A stretch of DNA of 64,000 nucleotides, taken from assembly GCA_020747065.1 (NCBI GenBank), contig JAGMVK010000007.1, forward strand, positions 682,001 through 746,000, in the 5' to 3' direction. Every line of letters begins with the position of its first letter. The first letter of the stretch is position 1. The DNA is from Cadophora sp. MPI-SDFR-AT-0126. Taxonomy: Eukaryota > Ascomycota > Leotiomycetes > Helotiales > Ploettnerulaceae. The notes beneath the pieces are model-generated. The model was not told where the DNA came from, did no database searches, and saw only the letters and a program-made list of their open reading frames with translations. A program made the position numbers and the translations under genes. Positions 1 to 9,617 of this stretch are shown here, piece after piece.

Positions 1-110
1 CCTATATTTATCGAATCTGAACTTGTATCTCCTGCAAACCTTTCAATGATGTGCCAGGACGAATCAGGCGAAACCAAATCTGTAAGCCAAAATAGAAGCT
101 TCATAGCCTA

Positions 111-205
111 ACGTCCATCCCTGCGTGCCGGAAAACCCTCCGTGCCGGAAAAAATAGCTGGTACGTTGACTTCAAGTATTATTAAGTCTATAAATAATAC
201 AAAGT
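111..205 (+). repeat. Left TIR-like repeat
   Basis: Starts ACGTCCATCCCTGCGTGCC and contains two copies of a GTGCCGGAAAA core spaced 17 bp apart. It then runs into an AT-rich tail that aligns to the reverse complement of 3935-4040. Confidence 0.75.
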
Positions 206-780
206 TTCTTATTATTCTTTATTAATTACATTTTCTAGCTATTTCTAATTATCTTATATACTGTTTTTAAAAGAAAACTTTATTCATGTCGTTGTCTTAT
301 GTTTAATTTACAAAGAGTCTCTTTTGATATTATAATAAACTTTCTTTACTAGAACTATACTACTAAGCTTACATTACTTTTAAAACTCGTTAAAGAATCT
401 CAATCGAGTTCCCTGACCTTCTTACTATGCGAGAGATCATCAATATCCTTGTGGCGGCTATAGCGTGCAAAATTATGTAAGGCCGCTAACAGGTTTAATA
501 CTTCGGATCGGATATTCTGTGGCAGCCCTGCACGCCCCTGGCCCCTCCGAGAATTTGCGCAGGCTCATATGACATCGGGCTGATCTTGTCCGCTTACGTA
601 ATCAATGCCAAGCACAGCTCGTTCAAATCCATTATTCTCTCCGAGCGCGTCTTTCTCTATTACTTAGTCTGATAACTCGTCTGCAAGAGTCCCACAATAG
701 CTATTACTCTCGCCGGTATGTCTACGACGCTAAATTCTGACTTATAGATAATTCACCTTACGCTGAAGACGTACATAGAA

Positions 781-1880
781 GAGACTGAGGTAAGAGGCAC
801 GGAACCGAGGAGACGCGGACTGAGATTTGTTCTTCATTGTCTTAACCGCATGTGGTATTTGAAGCTTACTTTCTATGGGAAAGTTTAATCTGCTAAAACT
901 AGTGCCTTTGCTAAAGTAGCTAAACGCTGGAAAGACCTTGAGAACCTCTGCCTCTGTATCGATTTCGACCTTCCGTAACTCCTCGATGACACGGTTACCG
1001 AGCTTCTTCTCTCGCGAGAGTGCGAGACGTATGGCTAGCGACTACATTTGAAAGCGCTGTTGCACCCTGAAAGCGAGTACGCGGATATTGTTGATAACTA
1101 GTGGTTCCGCGTACAGGAAGATCTATACCGAGTGCGATTCCCGCTTTACGATGTAAAGAGTAGCGGTGTCCCTCCGAGACATTTGTTGGATATTAAGAAG
1201 ATATAAGAACTTGGAATGGGCGTGTACCGTGTACACGCTGATAATATCGATCACGTCTATAAGGAAGTAGATAGGCCGCTCTACGTGCCGCGAGATAGTG
1301 ATGTTCTTAAATAGGAGCTACGAACTCTGGAACGATTACGTGATAGCGAGAATGTTGTAAAGCTCGTTGCTACTGTCGTATCCGATAATCCCTATCGAAC
1401 TACGAAGGCGACGGAAGGTGATACCCCCCTAATAGTCTGCAAGGAATTCTACTCGAGTATTATCTGAATAGTACACTATAAACGGCGTTGTAATTACGGA
1501 AGCCTCATGTTCCCTGGCTCTGTTTAACGCTCTAGATTACTCGCGCCCTTAATAGCCTCTATCAGAACAGTATCTCATATATAGATCTGAAACTAGAAAA
1601 CGTTGTTCTTAATAAGGAAAATATCGCTATATTGATCGATGTCAGTGGGATTGGAGGCATAACTCGAAAATAGCTATCGCTAGAGATAAGACTGATACCT
1701 GAACTATGGTCTCAGGGAATTGAAGCACGGAAGCAGAACGATATTTAGGCCCTCGGGCAGATATTCTTTGAAATATCTCAGGTTACATACAGAGCGGTCG
1801 AGCAGGAGGTTTTGAGAGAGGTTTCGCTCCTCGCTACTGCAGATAATCCTCCTCGTATTCCACTTTAAGATATTATATCT
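781..1880 (+). pseudogene. RIP-like decayed protein kinase
   Basis: I read a fungal serine/threonine kinase-like protein through about twelve stop codons and one frameshift. One frame runs 781 to about 1440 and carries an N-terminal region and the N-lobe (motifs ELGMGVYRVH and VYKEVDRP). The frame then shifts by one and continues to about 1880 with EYY, a degraded catalytic loop at 1578-1598 (tat-ata-gat-ctg-aaa where HxDLK is expected), DVSG in the DFG position near 1635, and a later QNDI-stop-ALGQ block. Several changes are CA to TA or TG to TA: His to Tyr in the catalytic loop, and Trp to stop at two conserved Trp positions. That is the signature of repeat-induced point mutation. The gene cannot be functional. 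The exact kinase family is not assigned. Confidence 0.8.
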
Positions 1881-2438
1881 ATACTCTTATTATCAGTATC
1901 TGCTCTGATAATATCAGATATTGTCCTAATCGACGTCATCGGGGTTAAAGCCGCTATTAGAGCGGGCACCTAGGTAGTATTAGTAGAAAGTAAGTAACTA
2001 AAGTATTCTTCCCACACGATAGAACTTACCTGGACCCTCGCGTCTACCTTTAGGTTTATTGTCACACCTATTAAGATAACATAGTCCTCCTGTGGTACAG
2101 TAGAATTCGAAATCGGCTTCAGCTCCGAACACTCTGTGTATTTATTTTGATCCGAGGTGCTAGCTGTATCTGGCGAGCTTCAAGTCAGCTCCTGCATGGG
2201 TTCATTTTCCAGCGACACGTGAGCGGGAGATTGCTGCTGGAGAAGCAAGTCAAGTTGCCGGCTATCGGCTCTGTTTCTGCTGCATTACGTGGTGAAATCG
2301 AACTTATGCCTATTAACATATACAATTTTGCCCTATCCAAGCTGCCTCTCAGACCCTCAACAAGAGATCTTTCTCCAACCACAACTCGCCATCCTCCTAT
2401 AATAGGTCACGTGGTAAAAAAAAAAAAAAAAAAAGGGA
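1881..2438. other. AT-rich spacer, no supported gene
   Basis: Joins the kinase relic to the membrane-protein gene. It has AT-rich, stop-rich sequence to about 2110, an unsupported open frame from 2147, and a run of 19 A at 2416-2434. I see no gene here. Confidence 0.5.
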
Positions 2439-3533
2439 TCATGGAACCGTCACTTCCCCCTCAAGAACATGATCACCTCCCTTTACTTTCGAAGACCCAA
2501 CTTCACACAAAAACATCCAAAGACAAAGTATGACAGGCAACAAACAATATATAACATCAATAGTAACAGAACCGTCAATACAGTATAAATCTTCTGTAGC
2601 TGTGTACAGAAACTTCGCCCATACGACCCAACTGAATGCATAAATCGCAATCCAAACAATTATCTCGAAAAGTAGAAATAAACCGAAAGCAAGCCCGCTA
2701 GTTTGAGCCTTGTTGCGTTTGGTGCGGGGTCTTCGCTGCCAGCTCTTTTTGAAATACTTGGACTTTGGTTTCCGTCCGCCTCCCCTGAGCCCGCTCGTAG
2801 GACGAGATGCATCCTTGGAGATATCAAGGTCGGGCAAGATACAGGGCGAGCAAATGAGAAAAAACCCGATCATCGAGGCATTGGTAAACACAAGCGCAGC
2901 CAGTCCCTCAGCGCCCTGCTGCATAGCTGGACAGTCAGAGCCCCCTCGCGTACACGGGTGCGATGGATCAAAGTTTTGGAGAGGTACGCCAGCCTGGTTG
3001 AGTATAAACTTTACGCTCAACAGACCTATGACCAGTTCGGTTGCTAAAGCGGTCACTGCCGTCTTGTAATGAAACTCGCCGTCGGATCCCGAGGCATTTC
3101 GTGCCACTATCCCATTGAGAATGATAATGAAGACTGAAGCGCGGGGTCTTGACATCCACTGCTGGACGATGACCCATCGGTTCGCCGTTGGGTGTGTTTT
3201 GACGATAGAGTTACCAGCCAGAAGCGGAGCACTAATGGCAAGAGCGATGTTTCCGAGGACCGTTCCTACGAACGACAGAACCATCAAAGGTTTCGAGACT
3301 TCCGCTCCTCCTTCTTGGCGTGCTTCACCACCTTTCCATACCTTCCAGTTCCAGGGTTTTACGTCTCTTGACAGCTTCACGAAGAATGGGCGACTAAGCA
3401 TAAAAGAGAGTATGATTGCCACTATGTTGTACACACCGAACATGGTTAAAATGGTATGATGCCGCCGACATACCATACCTGACTCTTTGGGAATTAGCCA
3501 TTGCGGTAGGATGAACGTTGTGTTGTTAGCCAT
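2439..3533 (-). CDS. Seven-pass membrane protein of unknown function
   Basis: Single-exon frame of 364 residues starting at ATG 3533. Hydrophobic segments lie at about residues 30-50, 82-106, 131-145, 157-178, 208-234, 281-310 and 325-345, giving roughly seven membrane spans. A basic loop (RGGGRKPKSKYFKKSWQRR region) precedes the last two spans. The N-terminal region has Asn-rich and Cys/His residues but no signal-peptide cleavage motif I recognise. I do not recognise the family and assign no function. It lies inside the TIR-bounded segment yet keeps an open frame, unlike the decayed kinase 560 bp away. An A19 homopolymer (2416-2434) sits just past its stop. Confidence 0.65.
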   Translation of the reverse strand: MANNTTFILPQWLIPKESGMVCRRHHTILTMFGVYNIVAIILSFMLSRPFFVKLSRDVKPWNWKVWKGGEARQEGGAEVSKPLMVLSFVGTVLGNIALAISAPLLAGNSIVKTHPTANRWVIVQQWMSRPRASVFIIILNGIVARNASGSDGEFHYKTAVTALATELVIGLLSVKFILNQAGVPLQNFDPSHPCTRGGSDCPAMQQGAEGLAALVFTNASMIGFFLICSPCILPDLDISKDASRPTSGLRGGGRKPKSKYFKKSWQRRPRTKRNKAQTSGLAFGLFLLFEIIVWIAIYAFSWVVWAKFLYTATEDLYCIDGSVTIDVIYCLLPVILCLWMFLCEVGSSKVKGGDHVLEGEVTVP

Positions 3534-3934
3534 TGCGGCTGGAGAGGTGATGATAAAATGCTTGGAAGCGAAACTTGAGAGGGGAATTTATGAGTTGTGA
3601 TTAGGTTTTCATTTCATATGACATGTAGCGGGGTTGGTATTTCATGTGAGACAAAGTGGCTTCGTTGTATGTCCAATGATCAATTAAGCCTGATCTAACT
3701 TAAGGACTGGCATTGGCTATGTTCAACCACATATGCACGAATTGACAACAAAGCGAATAACAAAATTTTGAAGTTGATCGTGGCTTTTCAGATTGCCAGC
3801 TCCAGGCCAATGGGTAATCATTACGTGTCAAAGAGGTCCCGGCATTTGCTTGTACTCGCACATCGTTTCTTGTCAGGGATTTTCGGATATGCTTTGGGCG
3901 GTTCAGCTTGTATAAATAAGTATAAGAGATACTA

Positions 3935-4040
3935 GAGTATATATAGATTTTAAGATACTTGTAGTCAAAGTACCTATTAATTTTTCCGGCACGCGGGGTT
4001 TTCCGGCACGCGGGGTTTTCCGGCACGCAGGGATGAACGT
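3935..4040 (-). repeat. Right TIR-like repeat
   Basis: The reverse complement starts ACGTTCATCCCTGCGTGCC and contains three GTGCCGGAAAA cores with a 17-bp period, against two in the left copy. The matching AT-rich tail continues for about 50 bp. The unit-number difference looks like replication slippage inside the terminus. Confidence 0.75.
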
Positions 4041-4403
4041 TACCCCACCATCCTGCAATCCTCTTTTCTCCTTACTTTACCACGACCGCCTCCATCGTCG
4101 GAAAAAGCTTCAGCAACAGTCTTCGCGCGCGATTTTTTTGGTTTGGGTGAACACCTGACTCGTATCTAGTTAATGCATAATACTAATCTAACTATCCTAT
4201 AGAGGCCCTACTATTGAAATTCGTGACTTATCTCTCTCACGAATTCGTTTCAAATAAATGGTTGCTTGGGCGTATCGATGGTTGAGCAGGACAGGCGGTT
4301 GCAGATTTTAGCCTAGAATTTTGTATAATTAGCCGGAGTAGTTTGGATTTTAATATAAAGTTTCAGCTTGCTCTAAGTTCAACTATGTCGAATTTTTGTA
4401 CGT

Positions 4404-4455
4404 TATGCCCATGTATTCCGAATTGCACTCCTACAATTCGGAATGCATGGGCATA
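4404..4455. repeat. Long perfect-type foldback (hairpin)
   Basis: Left arm 4404-4425 and right arm 4434-4455 are inverted complements over 22 bp with one mismatch; the loop is the 8-nt CACTCCTA. The core is ATTCCGAATTG with CAATTCGGAAT. It could be the remains of a foldback/MITE element or a cruciform-forming site. Confidence 0.8.
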
Positions 4456-4794
4456 GTATAAATAAGGTACGTATAGTACCTTGTAGTATATTCAGGCATT
4501 CTACTGTAGACGCGATTAATCCGGAGTGTACTATATCAAAGAGATATACGCGCAATTGTAGTACTCGGAATCTATAAATAGAGTGAGAAAACGGCATCTA
4601 TACTCCTGTAATGTTTAACAGACCTTACTTAATGGAGTAGGTAAGTTGAAACGGTTCGATATCATTTACTCTGACCCATCTCTGACCCATCCTTTCTCAG
4701 TTAGGATTAGGTTGGGAAGCTGAATTTGAACCCCCTCCATTTTTAGTATATAGAGCCAAGTTGAGCCCCTTCCTAGTGCCTGCCATACCGGGAG

Positions 4795-4824
4795 GTTATG
4801 GTGATCAGCGATTAATTTTAGCCA
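4795..4824 (+). repeat. Diverged dispersed repeat, copy A
   Basis: Matches 17820-17849 in the same orientation at 25 of 30 positions (core GTTATGGTG..CAGCG..TAATTTTA). It may be the edge of an old element. Confidence 0.4.
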
Positions 4825-5471
4825 CACCTAACCCTAACCAGGCGCAAGGGGAAGAGATCGTGTTAGGGGAGGGGCATCTCTCTGATCCAGCGGAGTTAGC
4901 TCAACGCTAGAAGAGGTACTCTTAAGTGAGTGGATCTTCCTTGAGGCAGAATAACAGTCAACTGCTTCTACTCCTTCGTATATCGATCTCTCTCTAGGAT
5001 GACTCTATTTCTTTCTTTTTGCCTGGGAAATATCTATATTTACTGTGCCGATGTGAGCACTTCCTGCGGTTCAGGTCCAAAGTCAGCGGCAGTTTGCTTA
5101 GTCGTATATCTGAGCAGCGAAGCAGATACGTGAAGTGTTTAGGATGTTAGTAGAGTAAGTAATCCAGATGGAGTTTATAATCTAGGTGGAGTACTGTATG
5201 TAACCTAGATAGGTTTGCCAGGTTGCCAAATAACTGAAAAGCTGGTGTAGCTACTATGCGAACTAGCTTTTTCGTATATTTTGGAACGGCAGAAACTAGC
5301 ACCATATAATAAGAGGGAAGCCTGCAAGATATATATAATGATGAGCTACTTCTAGTAACTTCACTTCTTTAGCAGGTTAATCTCTGCAATCTCTTTACCT
5401 AGGCTAGGCTAAGTTCAACTATTTCTTCTTCCTTTCCCTTTATCAAAAAAAACAGGGTCCTGCGTAATATT

Positions 5472-5645
5472 ACCTGGTACCATTACCTATGCATGAACAG
5501 GTCCTAGCTCTGGGACATCTAGGCAGTAGTACTACCTAGTAGTATTACCTACGCCTACCCAGTCCCCGGTTCTGAACGTCGGAGTAGTAGTGCTACCTGG
5601 TACCATTACCTATGCATCATCAGATCCCGGTTCTAGGGACATCGC
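5472..5645. repeat. Degenerate tandem repeat, about 61 bp x 2.8
   Basis: Copies begin at 5472, 5534 and 5595 with ACCTGGTACCATTACCTATG, ACCTAGTAGTATTACCTACG and ACCTGGTACCATTACCTATG. Each also has a later GGTCC/GATCC-type block and TAGTAGT. The first and third copies are closest to each other. Confidence 0.75.
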
Positions 5646-7051
5646 ATTACGCGGGAAATGTGTTACGTGAGCGGCTCTGCGACGACGATTGAGATGGGGT
5701 AAGCCGCTTACCCTGCCTCGGCGCCTAGCAGCGGTATCTTCGAATCAGGTTGTATAGCCACAATTGTCTGGAAATAGACTCCCCTTTGTAATTGGCCTCC
5801 TTGCGGCACGCAACATACAGTCCGTAGAGGGGAAACACTGCCGCCAATCAGAGCTGCCGATTACCCCATGAGCACACCATACGACATGGATGAGGCAATT
5901 GCTTGCATCTCGTACGTTGAGCCAATGAAGTTAAGTTAGTATTGATCTAATAGACCCTGCTCGTCCGGATACTCATCGTCCTTGCAATAAATGCGTACCA
6001 TTTGCGTCATCTTGACAACCCCTGTTCGTAAGCGGGATTGAAGAAAAAAATCTTCCTTTCTAGCTCAAATCCTCGAAACTTATATTTGACCTTGTAATTG
6101 AAAAGGACATTCAATGAATTTGTGATTGACGTACAAACTGTATACAGAGTCCTTGGGAGAAGTCCCCTGATCAGTCCTTGACTAGCACAGCCCACCGATC
6201 TTCTGCCCAACTCGCTACCCCTTCCCACCAATCAGATCCCACAGCGTAGAATCCTCCAATAGATTCCCTCCTACAGCTACTGGAGGATCCTCGTCAGACA
6301 AACAAAAATTCACATAGCGCAATGTCAAGATCTACCACACCACCTTCTCTCGCGAAATCCTTCGCATGGAAATATAAACCCGGACATCTGTCTCCCATAC
6401 CGCCGGCGACATGCGATCCATCAATTCGGACCTCTCGTCCAGCGGTCCTGTGCCCTTGAGTCAAAGGTTCGTACCAAACCACCAATCAGCCGACCAACGA
6501 ACATGTTCCGGATGTTTAAATATCTGTCTCGCAAAGAGATAAACAGTAATTCTTGACTGTTTTATACAGGCTTCATCTCCATATGGCCACGCACATTTGT
6601 CTTCCTTTATGTTGTAGCTTCTCCTGAACTTGAACAACATCCGCGTTTCATCTGATGAGATTTCAGCTAGCTATTCTGCAATGAAGGTTTAGCTTTTAAA
6701 AATTGGAGCAGACGTTTAACGTCGCTCCATTTGCACTGTCGTTTGCATGTCTGTTGCCGTTGGCCATTGGCTGTACATTATCCGGATGACACTGGGTGTT
6801 GCAGTTTGCTTGGAAATTCTCAGAGCGAAGTCCTCCTGGAGTCACGATTGTAAGATGATCAGGAAAATAATGTTGTAGTTTGCAAATTCAGAAATCCCCT
6901 TGTAGGGGGACTAACTATGTAAAAGGATGATCCGGCCGGATCCTTTTCATGCCATCAACCGTGTTTATTCCATTGCCCATACCATCAAGAATTTGTGAGG
7001 CTTAGAAAAAAAGACAGGTCTTCTCTTCTGCACGCCAAACCTTCTAGGCGT

Positions 7052-7635
7052 TTAGCTGCACCCTGCAGGCTCATCGGCCGGGGCGCAAGAAACCACTTTG
7101 TTGCATTTGGAGCATTCTGCAGATCGTAAGCATAGAGTCACCTCAGAACCAAGACAGTTTGCTGGTCTATCGTGATAAGGTAAGGCAACATACTTCCTTT
7201 GAACTGGTTTCCATGGCTATCAGTCCAGTAAGCGCAGAAAGCTCCATCGGCGTGAACGTTGACGGTGTTCATCGTGGTGCATGATTCGTGAACTCGAACT
7301 GGAATTCCCATTAGCATATCAGTACAAGGTTCATCTAATTACTGTGACATGGCGCATTTTAAGATTCATGGGATGCCTTACGAGCACCAATTGTATACCA
7401 TGTGTTGTTTGCGACCCACTTCAAGAATGTTAGCGCTGTAAAAGTCAAAATCGTAGGATCGGGATATCAAATCATCAGACATCGATCCTGAGCGATGTCT
7501 TCGATCCGAGATCCCAGATTCTAGGGATATGCACAAGAAAAAGGTACATACAACTCCGTTGCCATCTTTAGTCCAAGCAGCACAGTTCCCGGCGAAAGCA
7601 AGAAAGGCAGGGACGAGGACTGCAACGAAACGCAT
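7052..7635 (-). CDS. Small secreted cysteine-rich protein (candidate effector), four exons
   Basis: Exons join 7552-7635, 7382-7418, 7194-7298 and 7052-7116 (291 nt, 96 residues). Donors are GTATGT, GTAAGG and GTATGT; acceptors are AAG, CAG and CAG; introns are 133, 83 and 77 nt. Residues 1-20 form a signal peptide (MRFVAVLVPAFLAFAGNCAA). The mature part has six cysteines at about 47, 62, 77, 80, 86 and 95, enough for three disulfides, with KCSKC near the end. Size, secretion signal and cysteine content fit fungal effector-like or apoplastic proteins, but I recognise no family. The surrounding gene-poor, repeat-bearing DNA is typical of such genes. Function is inferred only from these features. 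Confidence 0.75.
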
Positions 7636-9617
7636 TATGATGGTGCTGGGGGTGTTGTGTGCCGAAAAATAATATTGCAGAAACTTAATGTTTGTTGGTG
7701 ATTGGAAGGGTTTGAAAGTTGAAAGTTGGTAGAGATGGAGAGAGGTGTTGGTGAGGAGAGACGAGGAGAGAGGGAACTCTGGATTGTCTTCCACTTCTTA
7801 TACCTGAATCTTGAGGAGGGAGGAGGAACCACGAAGTCGCTCGCCGATCTATTTTGAACTGGCATTTCCTTCACAAGATGCAAAGCTGCAACACATTACA
7901 TGCCTCATTAGTGGTGAATAGTACGCAAGTACCAATGGCATTGTCCAACCCGTATAGCAAGTAACACGAATGCATTGTTGATGAATCATTCAGCCATTAC
8001 GGCGGAGTACGAAACATGGGAAATCTGCTAGATCTTTCTTCCTCCTACTTGGAAACCCAAGAGAAGGACTGGAGATCTCCAATAAGACCGCAAGAATCGT
8101 AATCATTAAGCAAAACACATCCTAGAATATTGACTACATGAAATACTACGTTGATCGTGAAGTCTTAGAACGGAAACCGGATTCCGTCCCTTTACGCAGT
8201 TCCCAATGGCGTTATCCAGCTCGGGTAGTAAGTAATACAATGTATTATCAAGAAATCTTTCAGCCAATGCCGTGGCTATCGAACCAAGGAACTCCAATAG
8301 GTCATTCCTTTCCTTATATCGGAAAGCAAGGAGGCACGACTGAAAAGAGGGCTTGACATTGCGGCACGACACACTTCCGCAGCAAAACGCTAGACTAATT
8401 GTACGGCACCTCCAGCTTCCCCTAACGATTCTGGCTTCTAGTTGGCTGCTGATTATTATGTGATATTATGTGGTAATGCGGTTGTATTCGGCCGCCTATG
8501 ATTATACAAGTAGAGGCGGGAGCGTCCCGGCCCTTCTCAGGAACCGACTAGTATTGCTTTCGAGCTCGTGGAAACATCAAGCGAAGTAAGGACGATTTCC
8601 AATTAGATCATGAGAATCGTAATTGCTGAGCAACATAGCAGCTGCGCTAGGCGTCAAGTTTGGGACAGGAAGCGGATTCCGTCCCCGCTCGGGACAGGGT
8701 CATCTGGGGCGGAGTTGGGGCCTGTTCCCTTGAGATTTTGTAAAAGCTTCATTGGATCATAGTCTCATAGTCGCCATGAGCCACCTGGCCACATTTCGCG
8801 GCACAGAATTCCTAGGCCATTCGTTCTGATTGCGTTGATCTCCTCATCTTACTCCTCTAGATCGGTCTCGTACTCATTGACATTCTAGGGCAACATGATA
8901 ATTCCACCTCGAGGCCTGACAAGGAAGATTCTACAGCAGGAGGTCAGCGTGTATGTGAGAGATGAAGGAAGAAAGATGGAGAGGATGTACTTACAGCAGC
9001 GCCATCTTCTCTTTTTCCAAGAGATAAGATAACAATCCTTAGTGTTTTCAGGTATCTTGGCGTCTGAAGATTGCTTCGCTTTGACTGTTCTCCACAGCCC
9101 TACTCCGCTCCCCGGGTTCCCCCTTCAGCCTTAAGATCATCCCAACGAATTGAAACATCGAAACCTTGTCCAAGACGATCTCTGCGTTATCCCGGAAATC
9201 AGAATTGTGGTGTTGCTTGGCTAATTGATAAAGTCATGTTGACGTTACTCTATGCTCGATGACAGATGCTCTTAAAACTACGCGGCTATGACAGATAAAT
9301 ACATTTGAAAAATTTTCGTAGATATTGATTTAATGTAGAATTTCAGCGTTGGGATGAAAGTAAACAAACAAATAAAGGGGGTCCGAAGCATGAGAAAAAT
9401 GAAATGATGTCGGCATGCAGAAGTCCGAGGCATCCCCAGACGCTAAGGAAGACCACTAAAAATTTCCCCATACGCCGAAAAAATGACGGAGCAGATCAGC
9501 TCACTTCACGACTCATCTTCTCTCCCATCCCGGCGTGACTCCTTTAGTTACCTCTCCTCTTCCCGCATACTTAAGACTGCAATTGTCTCTTAATATTCCC
9601 TCTCCATAATCACCGTC
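7636..9617. other. Repeat-bearing interval, no supported gene
   Basis: Holds the degenerate repeat family at 7933-8685. From 8700 to 9617 there are only short frames. A spliceable 18-codon mini-frame on the minus strand (9005 to 8885) was seen but not accepted. The last 100 bp are presumably the promoter and 5' UTR of the aminotransferase gene. Confidence 0.5.
7933..8685 (+). repeat. Degenerate dispersed/tandem repeat family
   Basis: Three pairs of related blocks: 7933-8000 with 8204-8271 (CAATGGC.TT..CCA), 8052-8116 with 8571-8637 (AGAATCGTAAT core), and 8171-8190 with 8666-8685 (GGATTCCGTCCC core). The order of blocks suggests overlapping old duplications rather than a coding gene. Confidence 0.55.

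Larger units (their letters stand above)
111..4040. mobile_element. TA-flanked segment with TIR-like ends (candidate non-autonomous element)
   Basis: The two ends (111-205 and 3935-4040) are imperfect inverted repeats, and each outer edge abuts a TA dinucleotide (109-110 and 4041-4042). This matches the TA target duplication and ACGT-starting termini known for many fungal Tc1/mariner-type elements. No transposase is visible inside: the interior holds a decayed kinase (781-1880) and an intact membrane-protein gene (2439-3533). It may be one 3.9-kb unit, or two separate short elements that inserted in opposite orientation. The sequence alone does not decide. Confidence 0.4.
4041..7051. other. 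Gene-poor repeat-bearing interval
   Basis: No frame longer than about 75 codons and no recognisable protein. It contains the foldback at 4404-4455, a two-copy TGACCCATCTC direct repeat near 4670-4690, a diverged dispersed repeat at 4795-4824 and a tandem repeat at 5472-5645. From about 6000 to 7050 I see only short unsupported frames. Confidence 0.6.

Noticed and set aside
8885..9005. Two-exon mini-frame on the minus strand (MALL...) with a textbook intron at 8931-8994
   Set aside because: Only 18 codons, then a stop. No recognisable product, although splice signals are good. A plus-strand mini-frame covers the same bases, so coding strand is unclear.
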